Shown: positions 12,271-22,894, numbered from the stretch's first letter. The stretch: 64,000 nucleotides of DNA from Typhlomys cinereus (GCA_023101885.1 JALPQD010000357.1:1649038-1713037); one strand, 5' to 3'. The notes: generated by a model not told the origin, from the sequence alone. Translations and numbers: made by a program.

Positions 12271-12678
12271 TCTGATAGTCCTGGGTGTCAACCTGACCAC
12301 AACTGGCATTAACTAAGATCAGCTGAGATCACCCGAAGAGATTTATCTGGATCAATACATTTATAATATAAAGACTGGCCCTAGATCTGATTGGAACCTC
12401 CCAGTAGCAGACCAGATAAAAGGAACCACAGAACAGAAGACTGGAAAAAAGAGAGACTCTCCAAGAATCCTCCAGCCTTCATCTGTTACCCCCTAGCCTA
12501 CTAGATGTTTGCAATGATATAGCCTGCTTCCACCTTCAATCAGCAGCTATGTTGTCTCCATCATTGAAAGACTATTTCTCCCCTCTGGAACCGGAAGTTG
12601 AAAAAAATCTCCCTTTCTCCCTTAAGTTGTTTAACTTTGGGTGTTCTCTCACAGCAATAGTTCAGAGTAACCGTTACA
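12271..12678 (+). repeat. 3' LTR of MaLR-type element
   Basis: Follows the AAGGGGTGGA purine tract and ends AGTAACCGTTACA. The several-percent divergence from the 5' LTR shows the insertion is old. Confidence 0.7.
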
Positions 12679-12727
12679 GTATATAACTAATACCTGCTGA
12701 TTAAAAAACTCTTTTTAAAAAAGTGAG

Positions 12728-12975
12728 ACTCAGGCAGGAGAGATGGCTCAGGGGTTAAGACTCTGCATCGAAAGCAGAAGGTCCTGAGTTCAGATCCCAG
12801 ATCTCATATAAAAAGGCCAGGAGGAAATGGCAGCAGCCTGTACTTCCAGCCCTGGTAGGCAGAGCCTGGGAAATCCCAGAGCAAAGCAAGAAGGCGGTAG
12901 ATACAATCCAGGATGATCCCAAACACACTTGCAAAATAATAAATAAAGAAGTTTTTTTTTTTTTTTTTTTTTTTT
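12728..12975 (+). repeat. SINE S2 with poly-T-like 3' junction
   Basis: CAGGAGAGATGGCTCAGGGG head, CCTGAGTTCAGATCCCAG B box, CAATCCAGGATGATCCC body. The usual (CA)n tail is missing. An AATAAATAAAGAAG tail runs into a ~26-base T run (12952-12977). Confidence 0.75.
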
Positions 12976-13164
12976 TTAAGCTAGACTCAACAGAAGTGGT
13001 GTGGCCAAGGTCGGAACAGCTGGAGGTGGTGAAGAGAGCCCCCTGCTCCAGCGTGTCATCCAGCCTGACCCCCTGACCTGCAGACTGACGGGGGCCTGTG
13101 CAGAGAATGAAGTGTCCCTTGTTCCAGCTTCAAGACCCGTAGGTCTGAGCCCTTCAGAGGCTGT

Positions 13165-13318
13165 CATGGAGCTGGGAGCTAATTCAGCTGGCAAGGTGCC
13201 TGCTTGAAAACCTGGCTGCCTGAGAAACTCACATACTGGAAGGAAAGATCTGGCTTCCCAAGGTGGAAACAAGCGTGTACATGCCTATCCCATCTTGAAT
13301 AAGTAAAGAAGTAAATAT
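13165..13318 (+). repeat. B2-like SINE (tentative)
   Basis: GCTGGGAGCTAATTCAGCTG, then GGCAAGGTGCCTGCTTGAAA, ACTGGAAGGAAAGATCTGG and an AAGTAAAGAAGTAAAT tail fit the B2 layout with strong decay. Confidence 0.5.
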
Positions 13319-13338
13319 TTTTAAAAATTCATAGACAG

Positions 13339-13568
13339 GGCTGGAGAGATGGCTCAGGGGTTAAGACCACCTCGCTAGCAGAAGGACCTGAGTTTGGGCC
13401 CCAGGTCTCACAAAAAAAAAAAAAAATGTCAGGTGGAAACAGCATCAGCCTGCACTTCCAGCCCCGGTAGGCGGAGCCTGGGAAAGCCCAGAACAAAGCA
13501 AAAAGGAGGCAGAAGCAATCCAGGATGATTCCTTAGTTGTCCTACAGGAACACACAGTGCTTTTTGAT

Positions 13569-13611
<43 letters not shown>

Positions 13612-13640
13612 AGATAAAATGAATTTAAAAATTCATAGAC
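13339..13640 (+). repeat. SINE S2 with (AC)n tail
   Basis: GGGCTGGAGAGATGGCTCAG head, CAATCCAGGATGATTCC body, (AC)n at 13569-13608. AAAATTCATAGACA stands on both sides (13324-13337 and 13627-13640), a 14-bp target-site duplication. Confidence 0.85.
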
Positions 13641-13790
13641 AAACTTTATTTTTAAATGTATTCTTTGACAATTTCATGCATGTATACAAGGCATTGTGAT
13701 GATATCCTCATCTTCTCTTATCCCCCCAATCTCTCCCCACAATTCCCTACCCGCCTTCATGTCTTTGTGCTTTATTTTGCCTTTGTTTTG
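13641..13790 (-). repeat. L1 3'-end-like fragment
   Basis: ACAATTTCATGCATGTATAC followed by GATGATATCCTCATCTTCTC is a repeat word seen again at 14857-14928. An AATAAA on the minus strand (13771-13776) lies about 620 bp downstream of the NEURL3 stop and is a possible but unproven polyadenylation signal for it. Confidence 0.4.
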
Positions 13791-14396
13791 TACTGGAACC
13801 CACTGGGTTAACTGGGGCCTCCCACATGAGCACGGATGTGCCGGTATCAGTGGGAACATGGGCAGCTCACCGGCGGCTGCAACCCTGAGGACAATGGTTC
13901 CCACTCCCCTGGCATTGCCAACAGCCCCTCAGGAAGGGGCCCAGCCCCAGGAGCCCCTCCCATCCAGAAACTAGCAAGGAAGTCAATGGCAACCCCTCTT
14001 CCAGTGTGCGACTTCACGGGGACCTCACAGCCACCCTGTCGGGACACTGTAGATCACCCATGGGGACGGTGTGGCTAACAGCTTCACCACGAATCTGGGT
14101 CCTTCTGTCTCCCCACCTCTCTACTGTTAGCTCTCTGGACTCAAGAACCACTGGATTTCCGCCAGTCAGGGGTGGATCCCTCCTTGTCCTTAGCTGTAAA
14201 ATGTGGGTCAGGCTCTTCTTCAGCATCTGGGGCATCTGTGGGCAGAAACTGCTGCCCTACCAGCTGTCCCTCCCCCATCCACTCCTTGTGGGACCTTGTC
14301 TCTGGGCCGTCCTCTGGCTGGCATCCCACAGAGGCCTGGGCGCGCCTTTCTCACAGCCAGCCTCCATCTGCCACCCATGCTGGCTGCCCTCTGTTC

Positions 14397-14593
14397 TCAG
14401 GAACCCTCTCTGGTCCTCAAGGACAGTGACAATGGGGCCACCGCCATGACGTGCCCTCGGCACAGAGGGCACTTGGCCATGTCCCTGAGAACGCGTGACG
14501 CACAGGAAGCGCAGAACTGAGAGTGGCCACAGGGAATGAGGTGGGTGTTGGCAGTTTGGTAAAAGCAGATGACGCACTCCTCTCCTGGCAGGG
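14397..14593 (-). CDS. NEURL3: NEURL3 coding exon 4 (RING domain and stop)
   Basis: The acceptor CTTTTTCCAG precedes 14593. The frame reads (A)LPGEECVICFYQTANTHLIP, then CGHSQFCASC and CPLC, and ends REGS-stop at 14397. All eight RING ligands are present, so the catalytic module looks functional. Confidence 0.92.
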
Positions 14594-15104
14594 CTGGAAA
14601 AAGAGACAACACGGGTCAGGGCAGGGGGGCCATCTACAGGTGATTTGAGTGGCAGGTGGAGAAGTGGGCTGTGGCCTGAAGCACAGTACCTCAGGGAATC
14701 ACACAGGACGAACAGGCAAGAAGCATAATGGGGGCTAGGGATTGGTACAGAGGTTAAGGCCTTTGCCTTGTGAGCAACGGACCTGGGTTTGCATCTCCAG
14801 ATCCCAGGTAAAATGGCTGAGTGGAGTGGCCCTGGAGAGATGGCTCAAGGATCAAACGTATTCTTCGACGATTTCATGCATGTACACAAGGCTCTATGAT
14901 GATATCCTCATCTTCTCTACCCCCCCTCAAGGTCCTGAGTTCAGATCCCAGCTCCCATGTAAAAATGGCCGGGCAGAAATAGTGGTAGCCTGCACTTCTG
15001 GCCCTGGTGGGTGGAGCCTGGGAAATCCCAGAGTGAGGCAAGAAGGAGGGAGAAGCAATCCAGGATGATTTCCAAAGTTGCCCTTGGTCCTCCAGACACA
15101 CAGT

Positions 15105-15184
<80 letters not shown>

Positions 15185-18100
15185 TTTAAAAAATGACCGG
15201 GCAGAACTGTGGTGTCCTGTAATTCTGGAAGGCAGAGCCTGGGCAACCTCAGCAAAGCAATAAAGTGGAAGAACAAACATCCACGATGATTCCCAATGTT
15301 ATTTGTGGGCCTCCAGAGGACACACGCTCAAGCGCCCTCTTGTACACTCCCCTGGACACGTGCACGTACACATACATGCGTACACGCAAAACAAAACATA
15401 ACAAATACATAATGTGCGTACAGCCCCTTAGCCAAGCTGTTGCCTTCTCTAGTTTCAGCTGTCTGGAGCCTGAAAATATTAGTTGGAAATTTCCAGAAAA
15501 AAGTCATGAGTATTAAATAAGTATTGCACTATATTATAGTGCTGTTTTATTTTTATGGCTATCCTCTTCCTATAATGAGTTTACAAGTCCAAGTTCATCG
15601 TAGGAATGTATGTGTAGGAAGACACATACTACTCGTGGTTCCAAAACCTGAGGGAGACATAGCTGGGGGAACCCAGAAAGACAACTTTGACCAAAGAGGT
15701 CTTGGGGGCCCCAGTGGGGTGTGCACTCACCCTCCGTCTTGGGCACAGCCTCCTCACTGGGGATCCAGGGCCAGTCTCCGGACCCACGGCTGGTTTTGGG
15801 ATCTAAGACAGAGAGGGTTGCTCAGCGCAGAAAAGCAGCTCCGGGAATTGTCGCCCACACTACGTGTAACAAGCACGCGCCTCCTTCCTTTCGGCTGGCT
15901 TTTCGGTGATGTTCCTCGCTGTGTCAGCCAGTGCTCCTGCGCTAGACCTAGCTGGGGACTGTCACTTGTGTTGGTTTTGCTTCCCACCTTTGTGCTAGTC
16001 AGTTACTCGGGAACCGTGACCACGGATGTTTAGGGTGCAGGTCTTATCTGGACAAGGCCACTCCCTGTACAGCCGAGCTGAGCTATCTGCTCTTTTGGAT
16101 CTAAAATGCTCATCCTTATCAATAGGCACTGGGCAGGGACCGACATAGTGTCTTAGCAGGAATGATTCTGTGGGGGGCTCTGAACGGGAATGGGGTGCCA
16201 CCCTAGTCTCTGTCTTCTCTCCACACACAATTGGGGGGTCAGTGCTTGTTGGATCCCCAAAAGCTGACTCACCCAGCAGCTCGATGGCCTTCGTGGTCCC
16301 GTACACGTCCATCACCGCCCAGAGCGGGGTTCCCACCGGCACATCTTTGCGCAGCAGGACCGGGCGGCCCGCGTTGACCTTGGCGAAGAGCCAGCCGCGG
16401 CGGTTCACCCAGAAGCAGACCACGTTCCCCGCGCGCACGCAGCCCTCGGGGAGCAGGGCCGCCCACGTCGGGCTCTGCTCCTCCAGGTCGGGGCACACGA
16501 AAGGCGGCAGGCAGGATGCGCACAGGCGCGCGGGGTTCAGGCGCGTAAAGCCCACTCGGAGGCCCCCATGCCAGCCATCCTCGTGGCGCAGCACGCGTAG
16601 CGCCACCTTCTCTCCGGGGTACACAGGCCGCTGGCTGAACACGATGCCGTCGTGGAACGTGTCACATCTGCGCGCGTGCAGCCCAGCGCATCCAGACGCA
16701 CCTGCGCGCCCTTGGCGTCGCCGTGGAAGCGGAGCGCCTCCCGGGGCGGCACCTCATCATCTACGAAACAGAGAGACAGGTACAGTGTGTCAGTGTGGAT
16801 CCTGCAGAACCCGCTGGCCCCCCCACCATCCACCACTCCCCTCTCCCTGAGCCCCCGCCCAGGGAGCTCTGAGCGCCATTTCCACCCCTCAGCCCAGGTA
16901 CCTGGAGTTACCTCTGCCCCCTTCAGTATATCAAGACTCCTCCAAGCCTTGCCTCCAAGCCTTGCCCACCCACCCCCAGAAACATATTCAAAGCCCAGTG
17001 GGGGGTCTCCCGTGTGTGTCTGGTCTGGTTATAATTTCCACTGTCAATCTCCCCCAGCCTCAATCGCCCCCCCACCCCTTCAACCTAATAGGAAAATCAT
17101 AGGAACCCACAGCTGTCCCAGCCTATCTAAACTCAACCCTGGCCATGATTCTTACTGGCGGATAAATAGAAAAATCTAACCGGCCTGGCATAATGGGCAC
17201 ACACACCTGCAATTCCAGCAATTCCGCAGCCTGAGGCAAGAGGGACCTGAGTTCAAGACCAGCCTGGGCTGTATAAGGAGTTCCCACCCAGCCCTAGCTG
17301 TCTAAGAAACTCAGGCAGAGAGAGACCTGGCACAGGTCGTAGAGGTGGGGTAGGGTTGAGGGAAGGAGGGACTGAAGAGCGCGGTGGTGGACCAAGGCCC
17401 TGCTAAGCTGGCAGGATGAAGTGGCTTTGTGGGAAAAAAAATTAAAACAAAACCTACAGGCTTAGTTAAGCACATGACTTAGACGAGGTTTATTGTGCAT
17501 GTATATTCTCACGTATCTGGGAGCTGGCCACGGGCTAACTAGGTCACATCCTGACGGTGGCTCCCAATGACCATGCTTTCTGCCTCTCTGACCTCCTTCT
17601 CCCACAGGTGACCTGCATCACACACTGCCCCCTCCCCAGAAGGGGACACAGCAACTTCCCGTGGAGGTATACATGTGGACTGGGGAAGGAGTCCAAGGCC
17701 GGGGAAGCCTGAGTTGGGTCCCCCCAAGGCCTGGAGTGGGCTTTGGTACTGAGCCAGAAGAGGCTGCCAGGAAGGAGCGTTTCTGCAGGGAGCCCTTTCT
17801 GCCGGCCCTGCAGGCTCTGAGGAGCTACAGCTTCCTGGCCAGGCCGGTCAGGTGCTACAGGGGGGGAGGGGGGGTCAGCTGACCGTTGCTGGAAAAGAAA
17901 AGCTGAAGGCACTCAGAACCTGAGCCAAGCCCCCAGGGAGACCCCATTTCCTCCCTGCCTGCTGTCCCCTGCCTCCCTCTTTGACCACAGGTCTATCTGG
18001 ACCATTCTGGCACATCCAAGCGCAGGCCTGAGATTCAGAGGTCGGCAGGGACTCCTGGGGCCGCCAGCCAATGCCTGTCAGCGCCTCACTCTGTTGTCTC

Positions 18101-19699
18101 CCTCTGGTGTCAGGTCGGAAAGAAGCAGCAGCCCTGGAGGGCGCTTAGTAGGACACGTGAGCCCTATCTCTGGAAGAGGGGCAGACACTGTCCACATGAC
18201 CACAGACTACTCTGCTGCCCTTAATCCAGGTAGGCGAGCCATGCTCTGACTCCACCGCAACGAAGGCAGAACTAGGCTCAAGTAGGAAGACCCCCAGCAT
18301 CACTTCGTGCAGCCCCAGTGGAAAGGGTCCTTCTCCTGGGGTTGGGAAACTTCACACTGGTTATGTGTAAACAGGGGCTAACAGAGCTGAGCCCTCCCTG
18401 GCTGTGAGCAGCCACGCCCCCATCCCCAGGGGTACGGGACCTGATGTCTGGCAGGGCCTGCTCTGGAGAGAAAGAGGAAGGAAAGGCAGGGAGGGGAGGC
18501 CAGTGCCCCGTCCACTTCCTGGAGCACAGCCAGGCGCTGCTTGACCCGGCGACAGTCCAGGGAGAAATGGGGGGACTTCCCTAAGATTGGCCTCCGTGAT
18601 CACAGGAGTCTTTGCACCCCAGGAAGAGTAAGCTTTGACCTGGGAGGCAACGTGGGCTGGCAGAACTGCAGCCTTACTTGGGGTCACCCGGTTAGCAGAG
18701 TGAGCTGAGGGAACAGTGCCGCGGCATAGGTCCTTAGCAGCCAGAGCACGCCAACACCCTCCTTTCGGCTGCATGTTCAAGACGGCTGTGGTCCTTGCCT
18801 CTGGCAGCCGCCCCCGGGCAGCGGCCTCGGTGTGGCCTTGAAGGAATCACCAAAGGCAAAGCTAGGAGGACTTCTTGGGGCCCGGTCTCTCCACACTCAA
18901 GTCTCCCGAACAGCTGTGTTGGCTGTTGAGTGCAGAGGTCCGTGTTGAGCAGGGTTGAAGGCCACCCCACGCCCTGCCAGCCTGGCAAGGGCCCCCAGGA
19001 CTTAGCCCTCCCCTCCTGCCCACCTCCCTGCCACCTTTGCCAAAACTCTATTGCTCGAGTTTAAAGCTGGGTCACTGTGCATAAGAGGGGAGGACACACC
19101 TCCTCTCTCCCTTGCCTCTCCCGTGGAGCCCAGCAAAAGCCCTCCCACCCTTTGGCCCTGGTATATCTCACTGCTGGAGTGGGGAGTGTCAGAGGTGGCA
19201 CAGGCTAACCATGGCTCTCTAGCAACCCTGCGCCCGCTGCTGAGTAGGCAAGGAGTTCAGAGAACCCTCCAGCCCAAGGCAGTCGCTCTCATTATGGGCT
19301 CCATCTTTAGGCTAAATTTTGAGGTTCCCTGGAGATCAGTGACTTGCCATGTAAGACCCTCTGAGTGACCCCACCTGGCTCCACATAGGACAGAAGTCAC
19401 GTGCCAGGCTAGGCCCGGGAGCATTCAGGACCTACAAGTCACGTCCTTGGGGATAACTCCAGCCCTGGACAGGTGGGGGCAAATCACAGGTGTGACCCTG
19501 TAGTGAACCAGGTGGTCAGCCGTCTGCAGACCTCCTGACTGTCTCATCTTCATCACCACCACTCTAGGTACCCAGGCTTTTGGGGTGCCAGACACCCACT
19601 CAGCCTTTTATAGCCTCTTCTTCTCTCTGCAGGGGAACAGAATTAGGAAGACAGGCCCATGCTCCCATCCCCCCAACTGGGAGATCCTGGTGGGTTCAG

Positions 19700-19775
<76 letters not shown>

Positions 19776-20500
19776 GCACCCTTATGCTGTGTTATTTTGG
19801 GTACCGTCACTACTCTGTCTTTAATCCAAACACAGCTGCCAAACAATTCTGGGTGTAGCCAGCTGCTGGTGGGTAAAGCCCTGGGTACGTGCCCCAGATC
19901 CCCAGGCAGGGTGTCCAGCCCAGGTTTTCTCCAAAGCTGAGGCGGGTGCTCCACCTCCTGCCAACCCAGGTCCTTGCACAAGGATACCTGTGGGGGCAGG
20001 TGCGGGGGAGACTCAGAGAAGCCTTGTGCCTGGTCGCGCTTTCCACGTGTGCATCTGAGAAGCCAGCAAGGTGGGTGGCATCGTCTCCAGAGGAGAAAAC
20101 GGAGGCTCAGGAAGTGAGCCACTTGGTCACACAGTCCCGTCGTTACCTTGGCAAAGCTGAGACCTTTTGGTTTCCCCCAGGGTCCCTGAAGCACTATCCT
20201 GACACCCACCCCAGTCGAGACTGCAGAACCAGCCATTGCTGCACAACCAGATCCGAGATGCAAACAGGTTACAGGGGTTGGTGGGGGTGGGGCCAGTTAT
20301 CACGGTAGTCGACCTGGACCCGAGTCTCCTACTCTCATTCACCTGTGCACTTGTCCTCTCCTGAGCTCCCACCACAGCAAAGACAAGATCCCCTGAGAGC
20401 TGCGCTCTCCTGACCCAGGAAGTGAGCTCGGGGGCACGCGGGGGGGGGGGGGCACGCGGGGAGTCTACTTACTGGCCTCGGGGCAGAGGTAGGCACCCAT
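14397..20500 (-). CDS. NEURL3: Neuralized E3 ubiquitin ligase 3, four coding exons, frameshifted in exon 2
   Basis: Coding exons in transcript order are 20500-20473, 16760-16273, 15802-15731 and 14593-14397. All introns are GT-AG, with phase 1 at every junction once one missing base is allowed for. The frame would then give 261 residues, like the known mammalian protein. Residues ~17-170 form one Neuralized (NHR) domain (FHDGIVFSQRP, GLRVGFTRL, WAVMDVYGTTKAIELL). Residues ~200-240 form a C3HC4 RING with pattern C-x2-C-x11-C-x-H-x3-C-x2-C-x10-C-x2-C. The family transfers ubiquitin with an E2 and is cytosolic; this member is known as an inflammation-induced lung gene (LINCR). Exon 2 is one base short at 16661-16677, so the literal frame stops at 16537 after ~83 residues. 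That is either a sequence error or true loss. Everything downstream is well preserved, which favours an error or a recent mutation. Confidence 0.9.
14857..14928 (+). repeat. 74-bp foreign segment inside a SINE head
   Basis: Between the A-box region (GGAGAGATGGCTCAAGG) and the B box (GGTCCTGAGTTCAGATCC) of the inner SINE, the expected ~20 bp are replaced by sequence nearly identical to 13656-13730 (ATTTCATGCATGTACACAAG, GATGATATCCTCATCTTCTC). Confidence 0.7.
15101..15183. repeat. Compound (TC)n(AC)n microsatellite
   Basis: About 19 TC units, a short TTTT break, then about 20 AC units. It is the tail of the nested S2 SINE. Confidence 0.9.
15731..15802 (-). CDS. NEURL3: NEURL3 coding exon 3 (linker)
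   Basis: The acceptor CTGTCTTAG precedes 15802 and the donor GTGAGT begins at 15730. It is 72 nt, phase 1 in and out, and encodes DPKTSRGSGDWPWIPSEEAV plus PKTE between the Neuralized and RING domains. The linker is poorly conserved in the family, so exon identity rests on splice sites, phase and the leading DPK. Confidence 0.82.
16273..16760 (-). CDS. NEURL3: NEURL3 coding exon 2 (Neuralized domain), 1-base deletion
   Basis: The acceptor TTTCGTAG precedes 16760 and the donor GTGAGT starts at 16272. The length of 488 nt is one short of what the flanking intron phases require. Upstream of Cys37 (16680-16678) the frame is correct (REALRFHGDAKGAQVRLD). Downstream of 16660 the frame shifted by one is correct (TFHDGIVFSQRPVYPGEKVA). 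The missing base lies in the CG-rich word CGCGCGC at about 16671-16677. Confidence 0.88.
17180..17315 (+). repeat. B1-like SINE
   Basis: GGCCTGGCATAATGGGCACA, then CAATTCCAGCAATTCCGCAG and GAGTTCAAGACCAGCCTGGG give a B1 outline with moderate decay. It is antisense to NEURL3 within intron 1. Confidence 0.75.
19702..19772. repeat. Compound (TC)n(CA)n microsatellite
   Basis: About 15 TC followed by about 20 CA dinucleotides, without a recognisable SINE body on the left side. It lies in NEURL3 intron 1. Confidence 0.9.
20473..20500 (-). CDS. NEURL3: NEURL3 coding exon 1
   Basis: ATG at 20500-20498 opens MGAYLCPEA plus one base. The donor GTAAGT begins at 20472. Joined to exon 2 it reads MGAYLCPEANDEVPPREALR, which matches the family's N-terminus (MGA.LC.EAN...PREALRFH) and fixes the start. 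Confidence 0.88.
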
Positions 20501-20585
20501 CCGTCTGGGCTCCTCAGGCCCAATCCCTGAGTCTGGAGGAGAGAGGCCGGCGAGGTCAGTCAACTCCAAGGCTCCACGGCTCTCC

Positions 20586-20593
20586 TTTTTATA
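20586..20593 (-). promoter_or_regulatory. NEURL3: TATA box of NEURL3
   Basis: TATAAAAA on the minus strand, 86 bp upstream of the start codon. Transcription would begin around 20560, leaving a ~60-nt 5' untranslated region. Position and sequence are seen; the start site is inferred. Confidence 0.65.
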
Positions 20594-20654
20594 AGCTGGA
20601 GATCATGTTACAGAGTTGATGATTAATTAGACATTGTCAGGCATGACGGTATCA

Positions 20655-20664
20655 GGGAATTTCC
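20655..20664 (-). promoter_or_regulatory. NEURL3: NF-kB site upstream of NEURL3
   Basis: GGGAATTTCC on the plus strand is a perfect match to the GGGRNNYYCC consensus (reverse complement GGAAATTCCC). It lies 62 bp upstream of the TATA box, a typical distance for inducible promoters, and fits the known induction of this gene by LPS and inflammation. Confidence 0.6.
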
Positions 20665-20899
20665 TGGTGATGTCTCCTGGCTGCAGTCGACCTGCCGCAG
20701 CTGGCTGGCCTGAGAAAAGGAAGCGGGGCTGTGGACACGGCTTTGATGAGTTTCTGGGTACTGGCTCTCTGGCTTCTGACCCACCTTCTCCTGCCTGTAA
20801 AATATAATTGCTTATGCATGCCAAAAACACCTGTTCCCCCTCAGCCCCCAAAGACTCTCGTGCCCTCGGCCTGAGACAGGGCCCGAGCATCGTAAGAGG

Positions 20900-21180
20900 T
20901 TTTTTTTTATTTTGTTATTTATGCACGTGTCTATGTATATCTCTGTGAATGTCTGTGCATATCAAAGAGCACTGTGTGCCTGCGGAAGCCCAAGGTGATT
21001 TCAGGAATCACCTTGGATCGCTTCTGCCCCCTATTTACTTTGCTCTGAGGTTCTACCTCCAAGACTGCAAGTACGGGCAGCCACTGTTTTCTGCCTGGTT
21101 TCTGGGCTCTAAACTCAGGACCTTCTTGCGAGGCAGAGCTTAACCCCGAAGCCATCTCTATGACCCCCCTCTTTTTTCTT
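20900..21180 (-). repeat. SINE S2, minus orientation
   Basis: An imperfect GT-rich tail, GAGCACTGTGTGCCTGCGGA, GGAATCACCTTGGATCGCTT, and a head ending GAAGCCATCTCTATGACCCC. It is strongly decayed. Confidence 0.7.
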
Positions 21181-21189
21181 TAAAAAATA

Positions 21190-22880
21190 AATCTGTTCTT
21201 GATTGAGAAAAGCATGCAAAATGCAAAAGCCATAATTCTGATAACTAAACATTGCCAATTGTTTTGCAGTAGTTAATTTTACTGGTGTCTTTTGAGATCT
21301 TAAGTTAGCTACTAAGTGAATACTTAGACATTTCTGGGTTTTAGTTGAGATTTACATAGCTTGCATTTTGATTCTTTGGTTCTTTGCTGTTTCTATTAAC
21401 CCAGAGTGACATTTCAATAAATATTTTTTAAAAATCTAGAGATTCTGTAATTTCAACATGTGGTCAGCATGCTGCCACCACAGGTAAACAGAAGGTAGCC
21501 AACGATCCCAAATGGGTTAAACTGAGGGGGCTGTATTGCAGGCACTCTGACATTGCCCTGCCGGGGTAGGCAGCATTTAAAAAGGGGGCTCAACAGAGGG
21601 GAGAAGGGAGTTAAAGGGGTGAGTGTTCACCAGACAAGCTGGAGCCAGAATTCTCCAGTATCTACCACATGTGCACATAGTGCCCCCAGGAGTTCATACC
21701 AGAGACCTAGTTCCCAGGGGTCCCGACAGAGAAGTCAGAGGTCGTCCTCTCCATTTCTCCAAGGGAAATCGGCTCGTGGAGGAAGGGGGCTCGCTCCAAT
21801 GCAGGGTCTCTCCCCGTGGCAACATGAGCATGAATGAGACTCCTGGATGTCACAGTGCCTAGACGCTGGGAGGGTGGCCTAGGTGAGAGAGAACGACGCG
21901 GAGACCTGGGTTCTGCTCGCTTACACAGCTGCCCTCCCTGAGGTCTCCAAGCTCTAAAACGGGGAGCCAGGATGCCATGTTCTGGTTACCCCTTCCAGCT
22001 AGCTCCGGCTCGTACGCTGCGTCTCTTGTCTGGGCGAGGCAGTGGGTGGGGGCAGGTGACCCGTGAAGACGCTGCCCTTGTCCTTGGAGGCCTGTCTAGG
22101 TGAAAGGCAGCTGTTTGGAAGTCAGTATTGACCATGGGAGCCTGCGGCTAACAGGTCTTGAAGGTCACACAGCTGGCCCAGCTCCCCAGTTTATGGCCCT
22201 GGCTGGCCTGGGCTTCTGGGCACCCAGGCTCAGGGCACTGCAAGGCAGGCACACCCTCTCGCCAGGCTCCACCTGCATGCAGCTTGGCTCTCTCCAGCGC
22301 CTGCCCAGGGTCGGAGCCAAGAGTTCTTGTTGATAAACCACATTCTCATACCAGAGGTGTGTTGGGCGGCTTATCAGGCCTAACTGGAAAACTACTGGGA
22401 GAAGTGCGGTCATCAGACTGCCCCAAACCTGCAGGGGGTGATGTGGTCCCTTAGGCGGGACCTGCCCACTGCTCTGATCAGCAGCCCGGAGAGTGGGGGG
22501 GGGCTACCATGCACGCCCATGTGAATGTTAACTAACACCTGGCAGGCTGAGGAGGCTGCGTGCAGGATTTCTAAATGCAGAAAGCAAGCAGAGCAGGAAG
22601 ACCCCTTTCTCCTTCCCTTGCCTTTTCCTCACGAATCCAGGTTCTACGGCATCCTTACCTCTGAAGACCAGAAGGCGGGAAGGCACGGGAGAATCTAGGC
22701 GGACAGGCCTTGCTAAGCCCCGCCTGGCTTATCATCATTCGTTCACACCCCTCTGCCCAAGCTTTCGTTCTGGGTGTGCCATCCTTCTTCACAAAAGATC
22801 ATGCCAGCACACAGATTTCCATTTCTCTCGCTCTCTCAAATGCATAAATAGATCATGTTTTTTAAAAGATGCGAAAGCAG
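21190..22880. other. Intergenic, mostly unique, no gene
   Basis: AT-rich unique-looking DNA to 21470, then GC-richer DNA. No frame with a recognisable domain. 22135-22330 is open on several frames only because of its composition. Confidence 0.45.
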
Positions 22881-22894
22881 GAGGAACTAGCCAT

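Larger units (their letters stand above)
10524..12678 (+). mobile_element. ERVL-MaLR-type LTR retrotransposon, near complete
   Basis: Two ~385-410 bp direct repeats (10524-~10902 and ~12271-12678) share the start ATAGT(TAAT)CCTGGGTGTCAAC and a middle block GAACCACAGAACA(A/G)AAGACTGG. They bracket ~1.37 kb of internal sequence. A purine tract AAGGGGTGGA sits just before the right LTR, where a polypurine tract is expected. The right LTR ends in CA, and a near-matching 5-bp duplication (ATATA / GTATA) flanks the element. The left LTR has lost ~30 bp at its 3' end. The internal part has only broken frames and no protease, RT or integrase motif. MaLR elements are non-autonomous, which fits. Confidence 0.75.
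14730..15410 (+). repeat. SINE S2 split by a second S2 (nested), in NEURL3 intron 3
   Basis: An S2 head (14734-14820) and S2 body (15188-15340) are separated by a complete second S2 (~14827-15186). A degenerate ~20-bp duplication flanks it (AAAATGGCTGAGTGGAGTG versus AAAATGACCGGGCAGAACTG). The inner copy carries a (TC)n(AC)n compound tail at 15102-15183. The elements are antisense to NEURL3. Confidence 0.7.
16773..20470 (-). other. NEURL3 intron 1
   Basis: It holds a B1-like SINE (17186-17310), a C-rich block (16890-17080), and a compound (TC)n(CA)n tract (19702-19772). The remainder looks unique and shows no extra exon with family similarity. Confidence 0.6.
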
